64,000 nt of DNA from the NCBI GenBank assembly GCA_015075585.1, contig JABTUB010000002.1:558001-622000 (forward strand), read 5' to 3'. This DNA is from Chloracidobacterium sp. Its GTDB lineage: Bacteria > Acidobacteriota > Blastocatellia > Pyrinomonadales > Pyrinomonadaceae. The notes under the pieces were generated by a model, which saw nothing but the letters and a program-made list of their open reading frames with translations, was not told the DNA's origin and did not search any database. This document shows, in pieces, positions 35,006-43,680 of this stretch. A program made the position numbers and the translations under genes. Within the stretch, counting starts at the first letter, position 1; each line of letters begins with the position of its first letter.

Positions 35006-36658
35006 ATGAAGATGCGTTCAACGGCTGCGGCCGTTCTGTTTGCAGCGGTATTTGTAGGCATTGTGGCCCACGGCAATCAAATATCGGCGGCGGCGTGGCG
35101 ATCGGTCCAGGTTCAGCCGACCCCACGTCCGAGGGTGGTCGTTACGAGTGCCCCGACCTTGACGCCGACACCTACGCCGGAAGCGGCCGCTCCAAAACCG
35201 ACGCCGAACGCGACGGGGCCGACCCTCGAAGAATTACAGTTAAAGATCCGTCAAAAGCTTTTCTCGCCCGATGTTCGACGAGGCCGCGTCGGCGTAAAGA
35301 TCGTGTCGCTGGCAACGGGCAAGGTCGTCTTTGAGAGTGATGCCGACAAGTACTTCATTCCCGCGTCAAATATGAAGAATTTCACGATCGCAACGGCGAT
35401 CGAACGGCTCGGGCCTGATTTCAAATTCATCACCGATATCATCGGCGAAGGCCCTGTCGATCCCGCAGGCACTGTCAAGGGAAACGTACGCATCTACGGA
35501 CGCGGCGATATCTCGATGTCAACATCATTCGACCCTGCATTCCCTTCAGCGACGAACTATTTCCGTGCTCTCGATATGGTCGCGGATAAGCTGGCCGCCG
35601 CCGGCGTTAAGAGGATCGAGGGTGATCTGATCGGCGATGAAAGCTACTTCCGCGGCTTTGCCATTCCGCCGACGTGGGAATGGGACGATCTCGCGGCGTA
35701 TTACGGTGCAAGCATCTCCGCACTGCCGATGAATGACAATGTGGTAGATGTTTCGATCCGTCCGGGTACAAAAGGCGGGCCGTGCATCGTGTCGATCCTG
35801 CCGTCAACACAGCTCGTAAAGATCATCAATAACTGCATTACGGGCAGCAGCGACACTGTTGAGATCAACCGGTTGATCGATCAGAACGTCGTTGAAGTGA
35901 ACGGCGTGATGACAACGAACGCAAAAGAGAAGAAGGTCGCGATCCCGTTCTCACACATCGCCGACCTTTATATCGAGCTGCTGAAACAACGGCTTGCCGC
36001 AAAGGGCATTATCGTAACCGGCCGTGCCTTTTCGGTCAGCTCACCTCCGGCGGTGTGTAACGGCTGTACGAACGCGCCGACTTACCTTCTCGGCAAGGTA
36101 GAATCGCCGCCGCTTTCATACATCGCCGCAAAGACGATGAAATCCAGCCAGAATATGTACACCGAGACCATTCTTTGGGCTCTCGGCGAAGAGTCCGGAC
36201 GTAAGAGCGGCGGTTCGGGGCCAAGTTCGGCTCTCGGGCTCGCGGCAGTAAAAAAATTCCTCACTGAGATCGGCATTCCTGCTGACGCCGTTCTGCAGTA
36301 CGACGGCAGCGGAATGTCGCGCCACGATCAGATCACACCGTCCTCAGTGATCACGCTCTACACATATATGGCGAAAAGTAGGAATGCTCAGGTATGGCGA
36401 AGCAGCCTTGCTGTCGGCGGAGCGGACGGAACATTGCGGAAAAGGTTTGCAGGCACGGCCGCGGCCGGCAACTTCCACGGCAAGACCGGCACGGTCGATC
36501 AGGTTTCTGCGCTTTCCGGCTATCTCAAGACCGCAGGCGGCGAGGAGTTGGCAGTGTCGTTCATCGTCAACGGCGTGCCTGACACGCAAAAGCGCATCTC
36601 GCTTATCGATTCAATTGTGGTTGACCTTGCGAATTTTGCCGGCAAGGTCGATCAATGA
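35006..36658 (+). CDS. dacB: D-Ala-D-Ala carboxypeptidase/endopeptidase, PBP4 type (S13)
   Basis: A 550-residue penicillin-binding protein of family S13. ATG at 35006 starts a signal peptide (MKMRSTAAAVLFAAVFVGIVA). A Pro/Thr-rich linker follows (PTPTPEAAAPKPTPN). The serine-enzyme motifs appear in order: PASNMKNFT (SxxK) near residue 121, SSQNMYTE (SxN) near 381, and HGKTGTVD (KTG) near 492. The long insert between the first two motifs is typical of PBP4. The enzyme would trim pentapeptides and cleave cross-links in the periplasm. The convergent neighbour is the peptidoglycan recycling ligase Mpl, ten bases from its stop. Confidence 0.93.
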   Translation: MKMRSTAAAVLFAAVFVGIVAHGNQISAAAWRSVQVQPTPRPRVVVTSAPTLTPTPTPEAAAPKPTPNATGPTLEELQLKIRQKLFSPDVRRGRVGVKIVSLATGKVVFESDADKYFIPASNMKNFTIATAIERLGPDFKFITDIIGEGPVDPAGTVKGNVRIYGRGDISMSTSFDPAFPSATNYFRALDMVADKLAAAGVKRIEGDLIGDESYFRGFAIPPTWEWDDLAAYYGASISALPMNDNVVDVSIRPGTKGGPCIVSILPSTQLVKIINNCITGSSDTVEINRLIDQNVVEVNGVMTTNAKEKKVAIPFSHIADLYIELLKQRLAAKGIIVTGRAFSVSSPPAVCNGCTNAPTYLLGKVESPPLSYIAAKTMKSSQNMYTETILWALGEESGRKSGGSGPSSALGLAAVKKFLTEIGIPADAVLQYDGSGMSRHDQITPSSVITLYTYMAKSRNAQVWRSSLAVGGADGTLRKRFAGTAAAGNFHGKTGTVDQVSALSGYLKTAGGEELAVSFIVNGVPDTQKRISLIDSIVVDLANFAGKVDQ

Positions 36659-36668
36659 TCTCTGCACG

Positions 36669-38078
36669 CTAACGCCGCAGTACGTCGAGCAGCTTTTCAT
36701 GGATGCCGCCGAAGCCGCCGTTCGACATCACGGCGACCACATCGCCGGCGCGCATTTCAGGCGCCAGATGTTCGACGATCGCATCAGCGTCCGCGAAGGT
36801 CGCAGCCTCTTTTCCGGTCGCGGCAATGTCTGCGACAAGCTTTTCTACATCGAGGAGTTCACTGCCGAAGCGCTTTGCATCCTCAGGATTGAAAACGCCG
36901 GCGATTATCACTTTGTCGGCGTGAGCGAACGCTTTTTTATAGTCATCCTCAAAAACTGAAAGGCGCGATGAACGAGAACGCGGCTCGAAAACAGCTATCA
37001 GGCGGTCATCCGCATAGCGTTGGCGGAGGGCTTTGAGCGTCTCGTCAACAGCTGTGGGATGATGTGCAAAATCGTCGATGACGGTAACGCCGCGTTCGAC
37101 ACCGCGAACTTCCATCCGCCGTTTTACCGACTCGAAGGTATCAAACGCCTCCTGCATCTTTTCTTGTGAGATACCCCACGCATCAGCGGCAATTATGACC
37201 GCAAGGCAGTTGCGGACGTTGAATTCGCCGATCATTTTTGTGCGAAAGCTGCCCCACTTTTCGCCGGCGCGATAGATCTCAAAGCTCGTCCCTTCGGCCG
37301 AGAACCCGATGTTGCGTGCCTGCCATTTTGCACGGTCGCCAAGCCCGAACGTCTCGACATTCGTGAAGAGTTTTCCCCGCATCGAATCAAGCACCTCCAC
37401 CACGACCGGCGAATCGACACCGCAGATCAAGCGGCCGTTGCCCGGAACAAGGTTCATCAGCCGTGAGAACTGCCACTTGACAGCATCAAGATCCTTGTAG
37501 ATATCGGCGTGGTCGAATTCGATATTATTTATGATCGCGATCTCCGGCAGATACGACATAAACTTTGGCTTCTTATCAAAGAATGCAGTGTCGTATTCAT
37601 CACCTTCAATAACGAAATGATCGCTGTCCGTTACTCTGAAACTCCGGCCGAAATTCTGAACCACGCCGCCGACCAAAAATGTCGGATCAAGCCCGCCGAC
37701 CTCGGTCATCCAGGCCGCGAGTGATGTCGTTGTCGTTTTGCCATGCGTTCCCGCGATCACCAGCGAGCGTCGGCCGCGTATGAATTCCTCGCGCACGACC
37801 TCAGCCTGCGAACGATAGAGCAGCTTGCGGTTCAACACCTCTTCCAGTTCGGGATTACCGCGCATTATGGTGTTCCCGACGATCGTTACATCGCGTTCGA
37901 GGTCGGCATTCTCGGCCTTGTAGCCCTGTATTATCTCTATGCCGAGCGCAGCAAGCTGCGTTGACATAGGCGGATAAACGTTCTGATCCGAACCTGTAAC
38001 GCGGTGGCCGCGTGCCTGCAGCATTCCGGCGACCGAAGCCATCGCGGTGCCGCAAATTCCGATGAGGTGATAGTGCAT
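36669..38078 (-). CDS. mpl: UDP-MurNAc:tripeptide ligase Mpl
   Basis: Mpl joins recycled L-Ala-gamma-D-Glu-meso-DAP to UDP-MurNAc in murein recycling. The 469-residue protein has the Mur ligase start HYHLIGICGTAMASVAGML, the Walker A-like AGTHGKTTTTSLAAW near residue 110, the Mpl-type EGDEYDTAFFDKKPKF, NNIEFDHADIY, and DDFAHHPTAVDETL in the C-terminal domain. The direct EGDEYDTAFFD match separates it from MurC, which makes the de novo pathway. It begins ATG at 38078, just below a perfect 15-base inverted repeat. Its partner in murein turnover could be the PBP4 gene that ends 10 bases away. Confidence 0.94.
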   Translation of the reverse strand: MHYHLIGICGTAMASVAGMLQARGHRVTGSDQNVYPPMSTQLAALGIEIIQGYKAENADLERDVTIVGNTIMRGNPELEEVLNRKLLYRSQAEVVREEFIRGRRSLVIAGTHGKTTTTSLAAWMTEVGGLDPTFLVGGVVQNFGRSFRVTDSDHFVIEGDEYDTAFFDKKPKFMSYLPEIAIINNIEFDHADIYKDLDAVKWQFSRLMNLVPGNGRLICGVDSPVVVEVLDSMRGKLFTNVETFGLGDRAKWQARNIGFSAEGTSFEIYRAGEKWGSFRTKMIGEFNVRNCLAVIIAADAWGISQEKMQEAFDTFESVKRRMEVRGVERGVTVIDDFAHHPTAVDETLKALRQRYADDRLIAVFEPRSRSSRLSVFEDDYKKAFAHADKVIIAGVFNPEDAKRFGSELLDVEKLVADIAATGKEAATFADADAIVEHLAPEMRAGDVVAVMSNGGFGGIHEKLLDVLRR

Positions 38079-38094
38079 ATTTTACAGAACGCCG

Positions 38095-38128
38095 GCACAT
38101 ACAGGCCTGTCCGCAGGCCTGTATGTGC
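38095..38128. other. Perfect 15-bp inverted repeat upstream of mpl
   Basis: GCACATACAGGCCTG and its exact reverse complement flank a TCCG loop. It lies between the S46 peptidase stop and the mpl start, 17 bases before the mpl ATG. No T-run follows in either direction, so a plain intrinsic terminator is not clear. It may be a transcript-end hairpin, a translational control element or a dispersed palindrome. Confidence 0.7.
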
Positions 38129-38185
38129 AAATTGGCAGGATACCGGAGCTGAGCCGTAAAAAACGAACGGCAAACGAACCCGCAG

Positions 38186-40255
38186 CTACCGCGCAAGAAG
38201 CTCATTTACCAGGCTGTCGGCCTTGTATAGCTTTTTCAGCGCTTCGAGTATTCCCGCGGAATGTACGCCGACCGCACGGCCGCCGTCAGCTTCATCGACA
38301 TACCAATAGCGGTTTGAGAGCTTCTGATTATTGCTGTCGAAGTTGATACCGACGAATTCGCCGTTACGGTTTACGACCGGCGAGCCCGAATTGCCGCCGA
38401 TGGTATCAGCCGTATAAACAAAATCGAGCGGCGTCGAGAGGTCGAGCTTATCGCGTCCGTTCTGCCAGCGGGGCGGCAAGTTCCACGGCTCCATTTGGTT
38501 AAAGCTGTCGGCGCGATCATAAAGGCCGTAGAAGGTCGTCTTATACGGTACAAGCGTCGTATCCTCTTCGTAGCCCTTGACACGGCCGTATGAGATGCGA
38601 AGGTTGAAGTTAGCGTCGGGCGGGATCGTCCTGCCGTAAACGGCGAAACGTGCCTTGGCGATCTTTTCGCCGGCGGCGGCGTCAACATTGGCGATATTCG
38701 TCTCATTCCACGCACGCAGTTCGCGAATGATAGGCTCGATCTTTCGCGCAATGACGATAAGCGGATCGGTCGAAGCATCGACCGCCGCAGAGCCGCCGTC
38801 GAGCAGCGCCTTGCGTGCCGCCGGATCCTTGAGCGTCGTCTTGTCGATCGCCTCGCTGACCACCTCGGCCGGTTCGCGAGTGCCGAGAACCGCACGTATG
38901 AACGGGTCGTTCGGCCCAAGCTCCTTCTTCGCATCGATAAGCCATTGCGTCAACGCTGCTTTATCAAGGTCGGGATAGATCGGGGCCGGCGACAGAAGGC
39001 CGAGCTTGAGCGAATCGAGGCGATTGTCGCGAAATTCGTCATATCGCTGATCGTTCGGCTTTTTGACCTCTTGCGAATAACGCACGATCTGTGTCGCGAT
39101 CGAGCCGAGCCGCGACGGCGATATCGAAGTAAAGGCAAGGCGATTCGCCATACGCGGCAGTGCCGCATAAGCACGCGCGATCTGTGCCCATGCCGGTGCG
39201 TATTGAGCATTGAGCTTTGGTTGTTTTGCAAGCCCGGCTTTAAGCTCGGCTTCTTCTTTCTCTTTCTTTGCGAATTGCTTCGGGTCAAGAAGGCCGTCCT
39301 GCTGCCCGGATAAACGCTTGAGTGAGTTGCTAAGCGAGCGGATCGTGCTATGTGCCTGCCGTGCCTGCTCCGGCCCGCGTTTCGAGTAGTCCTCGAGGGC
39401 CTTGAGCCGCGATCCCCAAATCAGCTTCTGAAGCGGATTGCCGACATCGCGCTGATATTTTAGCTGTGCAACGGTCAGCAGGCGTGATGTTGAGCCCGGA
39501 TTGCCAGGCAAAACGATGAACTCGCCGTCCTGTGCTCCTTTTGCCGACCACTTGAAATAATTGGGCGTTTTGATCGGCTTGCCGTCCTCATAAACACGCA
39601 GGAAGGTAACATCGAGGTCATGCCTCGGAAATACGAAATTGTCATAATCGCCGCCGAAGAAAGCGATCTGCTCCTCGGGTGCGAAAACGATGCGCAGATC
39701 GGTGTACTTTTTGAAACGGTACAACCAATACTCGCCGCCGCTGTAAAATGAGATAACCTCGCATTTAAGCGCCGTCGCAGCGGCACATTCACGCTCGATA
39801 GCCGCGCGTTCGATCTTTCGCTGCTCGCCCGCTTGCTTGTCGGTCGCCCCTTTTCTGACGGCCGAGGTTACGCGGCCGGTAACATTCTCGAAGGAGAGCA
39901 AAACGTTCGCTTCAAGGTCGGGCACGCGGATCTCATCCTTCTGGCTTTTGGCGTAAAACCCGTCCTTTATGTAGTCGTTCTCCTTTGTCGAGGATTTCGA
40001 GAGCTGGCCGCTCGCAACGTGCTGATTGGTAACAAGCAAGCCGTTCGGCGAGACAAAGCTGGACGACCCGCCGTCGCTGAGCCGTACACTCGCAAGCCGC
40101 AGGTTGTCGAGCCACTCCTTTGTCGGTTCGAAGTTATAGCGCTCTTTCCACTGCTTGAGCGGCGGATTATCAAAGGTCCACATTCCTTCATCGGCGTATC
40201 CTGCGGATGCAAGGGTGAAACTCAAAAGAATCAGAGACGTTAAAATTCTTTTCAT
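38186..40255 (-). CDS. S46 family dipeptidyl-peptidase (DPP7/DPP11 type)
   Basis: A 689-residue secreted serine exopeptidase that removes dipeptides. ATG at 40255 has GAGGT eight bases upstream and starts MKRILTSLILLSFTLASAGY. The trypsin-like triad is visible: His in TNQHVAS near residue 78, Asp in FPRHDLDVTF near 213, and Ser in GNSGSP near 622. The family-specific N-terminus DEGMWTFDNPP is present. At the position that in Porphyromonas enzymes decides specificity (Gly in DPP7, Arg in DPP11) the sequence reads FDSN, so Ser, giving no clear prediction. It is likely periplasmic and could feed dipeptides to the POT transporter elsewhere in the window. Confidence 0.92.
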   Translation of the reverse strand: MKRILTSLILLSFTLASAGYADEGMWTFDNPPLKQWKERYNFEPTKEWLDNLRLASVRLSDGGSSSFVSPNGLLVTNQHVASGQLSKSSTKENDYIKDGFYAKSQKDEIRVPDLEANVLLSFENVTGRVTSAVRKGATDKQAGEQRKIERAAIERECAAATALKCEVISFYSGGEYWLYRFKKYTDLRIVFAPEEQIAFFGGDYDNFVFPRHDLDVTFLRVYEDGKPIKTPNYFKWSAKGAQDGEFIVLPGNPGSTSRLLTVAQLKYQRDVGNPLQKLIWGSRLKALEDYSKRGPEQARQAHSTIRSLSNSLKRLSGQQDGLLDPKQFAKKEKEEAELKAGLAKQPKLNAQYAPAWAQIARAYAALPRMANRLAFTSISPSRLGSIATQIVRYSQEVKKPNDQRYDEFRDNRLDSLKLGLLSPAPIYPDLDKAALTQWLIDAKKELGPNDPFIRAVLGTREPAEVVSEAIDKTTLKDPAARKALLDGGSAAVDASTDPLIVIARKIEPIIRELRAWNETNIANVDAAAGEKIAKARFAVYGRTIPPDANFNLRISYGRVKGYEEDTTLVPYKTTFYGLYDRADSFNQMEPWNLPPRWQNGRDKLDLSTPLDFVYTADTIGGNSGSPVVNRNGEFVGINFDSNNQKLSNRYWYVDEADGGRAVGVHSAGILEALKKLYKADSLVNELLAR

Positions 40256-40315
40256 TGCCAATACCTCAAATTGTCGATCTAATACAACGTAGTCAAAATG
40301 CCGCGATATGTCGAG

Positions 40316-41242
40316 TTAGCGCAGCAGCTTCTCCACCTCATCGACAGCTCGGCGCGTACGCTCGGCAAAGCTTCCGGTCAGCTCAACGAACGGAACCGTA
40401 CCCGCTGTTAGACGCTCCTTAAAGCGGCAGTGCATCCAATCGCGTATCATCTCGCCGTCACGCACGCCGTCCTGAACGAACGGCACGTCCGGCGTCGGGA
40501 TCAGATACAGGTCTGCCTTATCGAGTGCTCCTATCGCATCAACCTCCGCGTCGCGGCGGTTCTCGTACCGCTCGAACCAAGTGCCTGTCGTAAAAGCATT
40601 CGTATCACAGATCAGCACTCGGTTCGCGTTTCGTGCGGCCTCGTTCTCGCGCCGCTGCTGCTCCTGTGCGATATGCACGAAATCTTCGCGCGTCCACCAA
40701 ACTGACGGCTTGTCCGGCGTCAGCGCACGTATCTTCTCTTCCCAATTCTCGCGGCCGTATTCGGCGACCCACAGCGTGTCGAAGTGCTCAGCCAGATGCC
40801 GTGCCAACGTGGTCTTTCCGGTTGACTCAGCCCCTATGAGAACGACCCTCTTGACAAAATAGGCACGTACGCAAGGCTCAAGGGACTGCAAGTTGTCGAG
40901 CGGTGCGGCTAATATGGCTGCCGACGAGAGATCTTCAGTCTCGCGTGCGCGTTCGATCTCAAAGAATTTCGCCCCGATCACGCGTGCATATTCCGCCGGC
41001 GAAGGGTCGCCGCCAAACACGATATCCGCTCCGGCACGCTGCCCGTTGTCGGTGAGTTCTATCCCGCAATCAGGATGTATCTCTTTGAGCCAGCTCATTC
41101 GCAGATCTGCTGCGATGGCATCATTCGCTCGAGTGTCGATAGCCACTGTCAGCATATCAACTCGACGGCGGGCCGTCCCGATCAGCTGCTTGTGTCCCAA
41201 GTGCGGCGGACAGAACCTTCCCGTGATCAGGCCTCGTGTCAT
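40316..41242 (-). CDS. nadR: NadR-like NMN adenylyltransferase / ribosylnicotinamide kinase
   Basis: A 308-residue bifunctional NAD salvage enzyme without the N-terminal repressor domain of enteric NadR. The adenylyltransferase part has GRFCPPHLGHKQLI (HxGH) near residue 8 and ends around 120. The kinase part has Walker A GAESTGKTTLA near 137, WVAEYGREN, and the LICDTNAFTTGTWF segment typical of the RNK domain. The second ORF in its operon, pnuC, overlaps its start by 4 bases (ATGA). It would phosphorylate imported nicotinamide riboside to NMN and then form NAD in the cytoplasm. Confidence 0.93.
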   Translation of the reverse strand: MTRGLITGRFCPPHLGHKQLIGTARRRVDMLTVAIDTRANDAIAADLRMSWLKEIHPDCGIELTDNGQRAGADIVFGGDPSPAEYARVIGAKFFEIERARETEDLSSAAILAAPLDNLQSLEPCVRAYFVKRVVLIGAESTGKTTLARHLAEHFDTLWVAEYGRENWEEKIRALTPDKPSVWWTREDFVHIAQEQQRRENEAARNANRVLICDTNAFTTGTWFERYENRRDAEVDAIGALDKADLYLIPTPDVPFVQDGVRDGEMIRDWMHCRFKERLTAGTVPFVELTGSFAERTRRAVDEVEKLLR

Positions 41243-41811
41243 ACTGCGGCCGCTCCTTCAAGCCAGCTCTCGCGCCACTTGTAGTAGCCGACGAACGCCA
41301 GCCCCAAAAAGATCGCATACAGCACGGCCGTAAGATACAGCTCTTTATAGATATACAAAGGCACGTAAATGGCATCCACTGCGATCCAAAAGAGCCAATT
41401 TTCCAATAGTTTACGGTTGAGGAGCCACTGCCCGCACAGGCTGAATGATGTGGTAAGCGAATCAAAAGGAGACGCCGACCCGCCGACCTTGCTGAGAAAT
41501 GTCCAAAGCAGGAGAGTGAGTGCGGTACCTATTGCAAGAACGATGGTCAATTCATGGCGTTTGATACGTGTTACGGCCAGAGCGGTTCCGCCCTCGCCGC
41601 CGTGCAGCCACATATGCCAGCCGATCGCCGTCAGCACGAAATATACGATCTGCAAGCCGGCATCGGCATACAGCCGCGATCCAAAGAAAACAATGCAGTA
41701 CGCCGCGACATTTATCAGTCCGACAGGGAAATTCCAGATATTTTGCCTGACCGAAAGCCAAATATAGATGGCTCCCGCAGCAAAGGCAATGGTCTCCAGA
41801 AGCGAAGGCAT
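41239..41811 (-). CDS. pnuC: Nicotinamide riboside transporter PnuC
   Basis: A 190-residue integral membrane protein with about seven hydrophobic helices. Family marks include IWLSVRQNIWNFPVGLINVAAY near residue 17-38 (split here as IWNFPVGLINV and SVRQN), the NFPVG motif, IGWHMWLHGG, and LENWLFWIAVDAIYVPLYI with the WxxxD near the C-terminus. PnuC moves nicotinamide riboside by facilitated diffusion, trapped by phosphorylation. The next gene is the kinase-bearing NadR (4-base overlap), which gives the trap. The gene starts 3 bases after the upstream aminotransferase stop. Confidence 0.93.
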   Translation of the reverse strand: MPSLLETIAFAAGAIYIWLSVRQNIWNFPVGLINVAAYCIVFFGSRLYADAGLQIVYFVLTAIGWHMWLHGGEGGTALAVTRIKRHELTIVLAIGTALTLLLWTFLSKVGGSASPFDSLTTSFSLCGQWLLNRKLLENWLFWIAVDAIYVPLYIYKELYLTAVLYAIFLGLAFVGYYKWRESWLEGAAAV

Positions 41812-41814
41812 TAC

Positions 41815-42975
41815 TTATCCGAGCGTGCTCCTGAGCTTTGCCATCGCACCGTCAAGGATCTCATCTTCGCGAGCAATACAAATGCGGACGTGGGCATCCC
41901 AAAGGTCATTGTCTGCGAACGCACTGCCGGGCGTCATGCCCACTCCGGCGTCGCGCATCAGCATCTCGTTGAAGGCTATGGCATCGCTGAATTTGCGCGG
42001 AATTCGCGCCCAAATGTAGAACGCCGAGCCTGAGTTATAGATCTCGAAGCCAAGCTCCGCAAGGCCATCACAGAAACGGCGGCGTTTGGCATCGAATGTA
42101 TCGCGAAGCTCTGTATAGTAGCCGTCATTTGCCGTCAGTACCTTGGCAAGAGCGGCCTGAAGCGGCGTCGCCGGACAAACGTATATCACATTTGCCGCAT
42201 TGTTTATCGGAGCAATAAGCTCGCCGGTGCCGAACGCATAACCAAGCCGCCAGCCCGAGATGTTCCACGATTTTGAGAACGAATTGACCGTTATCGTACG
42301 CTCACGCATCTCGGGCAGCGATGCGATGGGAATGTGCGGCGTTTCGCCCGTTACATAGTGCTCATAGACCTCGTCGGAAACGACAAGAAGGTCTAGTTCC
42401 TTCGCGACATCGGCAATGGCTTCAAGTTCGGCTTGCGACATCACCTTTCCGCTCGGATTCGCTGGACTGCAGACGATGATCGTATGCAGCGGGTAGTCCT
42501 TGCGGCCTTTAAGTTCGCGGCAGTGTGCAAGCAGTTCATCTTTGCCGAAAGCGAGATCGGCATCCAACGCGAATGTCTCGGTCTTTGCTCCGAATTCCTC
42601 GAGTATGCGTTTGTGATACGGATAATACGGCTCGAAAACGAGCGCGGCCTTGCCTCGAAGATAGCTTTGCGCGATACCGATCAACGCGCCGGTGCCGCCG
42701 TTCGTGATCATCAGCTCAAAGGGCCGAGCATCCGCGTCGATGGAAATGCCGTTATATTTTTCGAGCTTTGCCGCGACTGCGCGCCGCAGCCCTTCATGGC
42801 CTTCGCTGCCGCCATAATGATTTTGGCTCGCGGCAATTATCGCGGCCGCCTCGGCAGCAAGCTGCGGATCGATCGGCAGTTCGGACTGCCCCTGCACAAG
42901 GTTTCCGCTCGCCGGCACAAGCCTTGTGATAGCGCGGATGTCGGGTTTTACCTTCTTAATGACCGGTTCTGACAT
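41815..42975 (-). CDS. PLP-dependent class I aminotransferase
   Basis: A 386-residue fold-type I enzyme from ATG at 42975; a TTG two codons upstream is less likely. It has NHYGGSEGHEGLRRAV, the PLP-site segments CSPANPSGKVM and SDEVYEHYV, and the lysine motif NSFSKSWNISGWRLGYAFG. The closing HVRICIAREDEIL provides the carboxylate-binding Arg. It resembles aspartate/aromatic or kynurenine-type aminotransferases; the substrate cannot be assigned. The tight 3-base spacing to pnuC and overlap to nadR indicate one operon, so a link to NAD-related or tryptophan-derived metabolism is possible. Confidence 0.88.
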   Translation of the reverse strand: MSEPVIKKVKPDIRAITRLVPASGNLVQGQSELPIDPQLAAEAAAIIAASQNHYGGSEGHEGLRRAVAAKLEKYNGISIDADARPFELMITNGGTGALIGIAQSYLRGKAALVFEPYYPYHKRILEEFGAKTETFALDADLAFGKDELLAHCRELKGRKDYPLHTIIVCSPANPSGKVMSQAELEAIADVAKELDLLVVSDEVYEHYVTGETPHIPIASLPEMRERTITVNSFSKSWNISGWRLGYAFGTGELIAPINNAANVIYVCPATPLQAALAKVLTANDGYYTELRDTFDAKRRRFCDGLAELGFEIYNSGSAFYIWARIPRKFSDAIAFNEMLMRDAGVGMTPGSAFADNDLWDAHVRICIAREDEILDGAMAKLRSTLG

Positions 42976-43026
42976 AAACAATAAAAATAACAGCTTTCGC
43001 GGCAGGACGCTAAATAAGCTGCGGCG

Positions 43027-43623
43027 TCATTTACGGCTTACGAATGGGTTTCCGCTCACCCAGAACCGCAAAAGACGCTCGGCATCTTCGCCCGCAAAAT
43101 CGATCCCGATGCGTTTTCCGACGGCCACTTCTTCATCCTTGAATCTCTTGTAACGCTCGATATAGATGTTCTCACCCAACAGGTCTTCGCCGTTGCGGTC
43201 GCGATCGAGGTCAAGTGCGATACAGAGCTTGCCCGGCCCAGAAGTAAGATTCGTGTCCTTCATATCGCCGCGCCGCAGCCGCATTGCATCAATGCCTTCG
43301 ACCGGCTCGATGGCGCGAATAAGCACGCCGTGCGGATGGTCCGCCGGGCCGGTAACGATATTGAGCTGATGATACATCCCGTAAATGAAGTAGATATACG
43401 CATGGCCGCCCACGCCGTAGCTGACATTATTGCGAGCTGTCCGGCGGCCGCCGAAACTGTGGGCTGCACGGTCATTGTGCCCCATATACGCCTCTGTCTC
43501 GACGATCATTCCGGAGATGCGCCTACCGTCATCGCCCGGCACGACAAGCAGTTTGCCGAGCAGATCGCGGGCAAGCGACGGTGTATCGCGGGATAGATAG
43601 AATTTGCGCGAAAGCTTCTTCAT
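43027..43623 (-). CDS. DNA-3-methyladenine glycosylase (AAG/MPG family)
   Basis: A 198-residue base excision repair enzyme that removes alkylated and deaminated purines. Family motifs: RDLLGKLLV near residue 19, IVETEAYMGHNDRAAHSFGG with the catalytic Glu, NNVSYGVGGHAYIYFIYGMY, VLIRAIEPVEG, and SGPGKLCIALDL. Length is normal for bacterial MPG homologues. ATG at 43623 is divergent from the DsbA-like gene, 57 bases away. It is a stand-alone gene here, and cytoplasmic. Confidence 0.95.
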   Translation of the reverse strand: MKKLSRKFYLSRDTPSLARDLLGKLLVVPGDDGRRISGMIVETEAYMGHNDRAAHSFGGRRTARNNVSYGVGGHAYIYFIYGMYHQLNIVTGPADHPHGVLIRAIEPVEGIDAMRLRRGDMKDTNLTSGPGKLCIALDLDRDRNGEDLLGENIYIERYKRFKDEEVAVGKRIGIDFAGEDAERLLRFWVSGNPFVSRK

Positions 43624-43680
43624 GGCAACGTTCGGGCGAATAAAGGTGTCGAATTTGCTATCATCTGACCTTTGCAGCGT

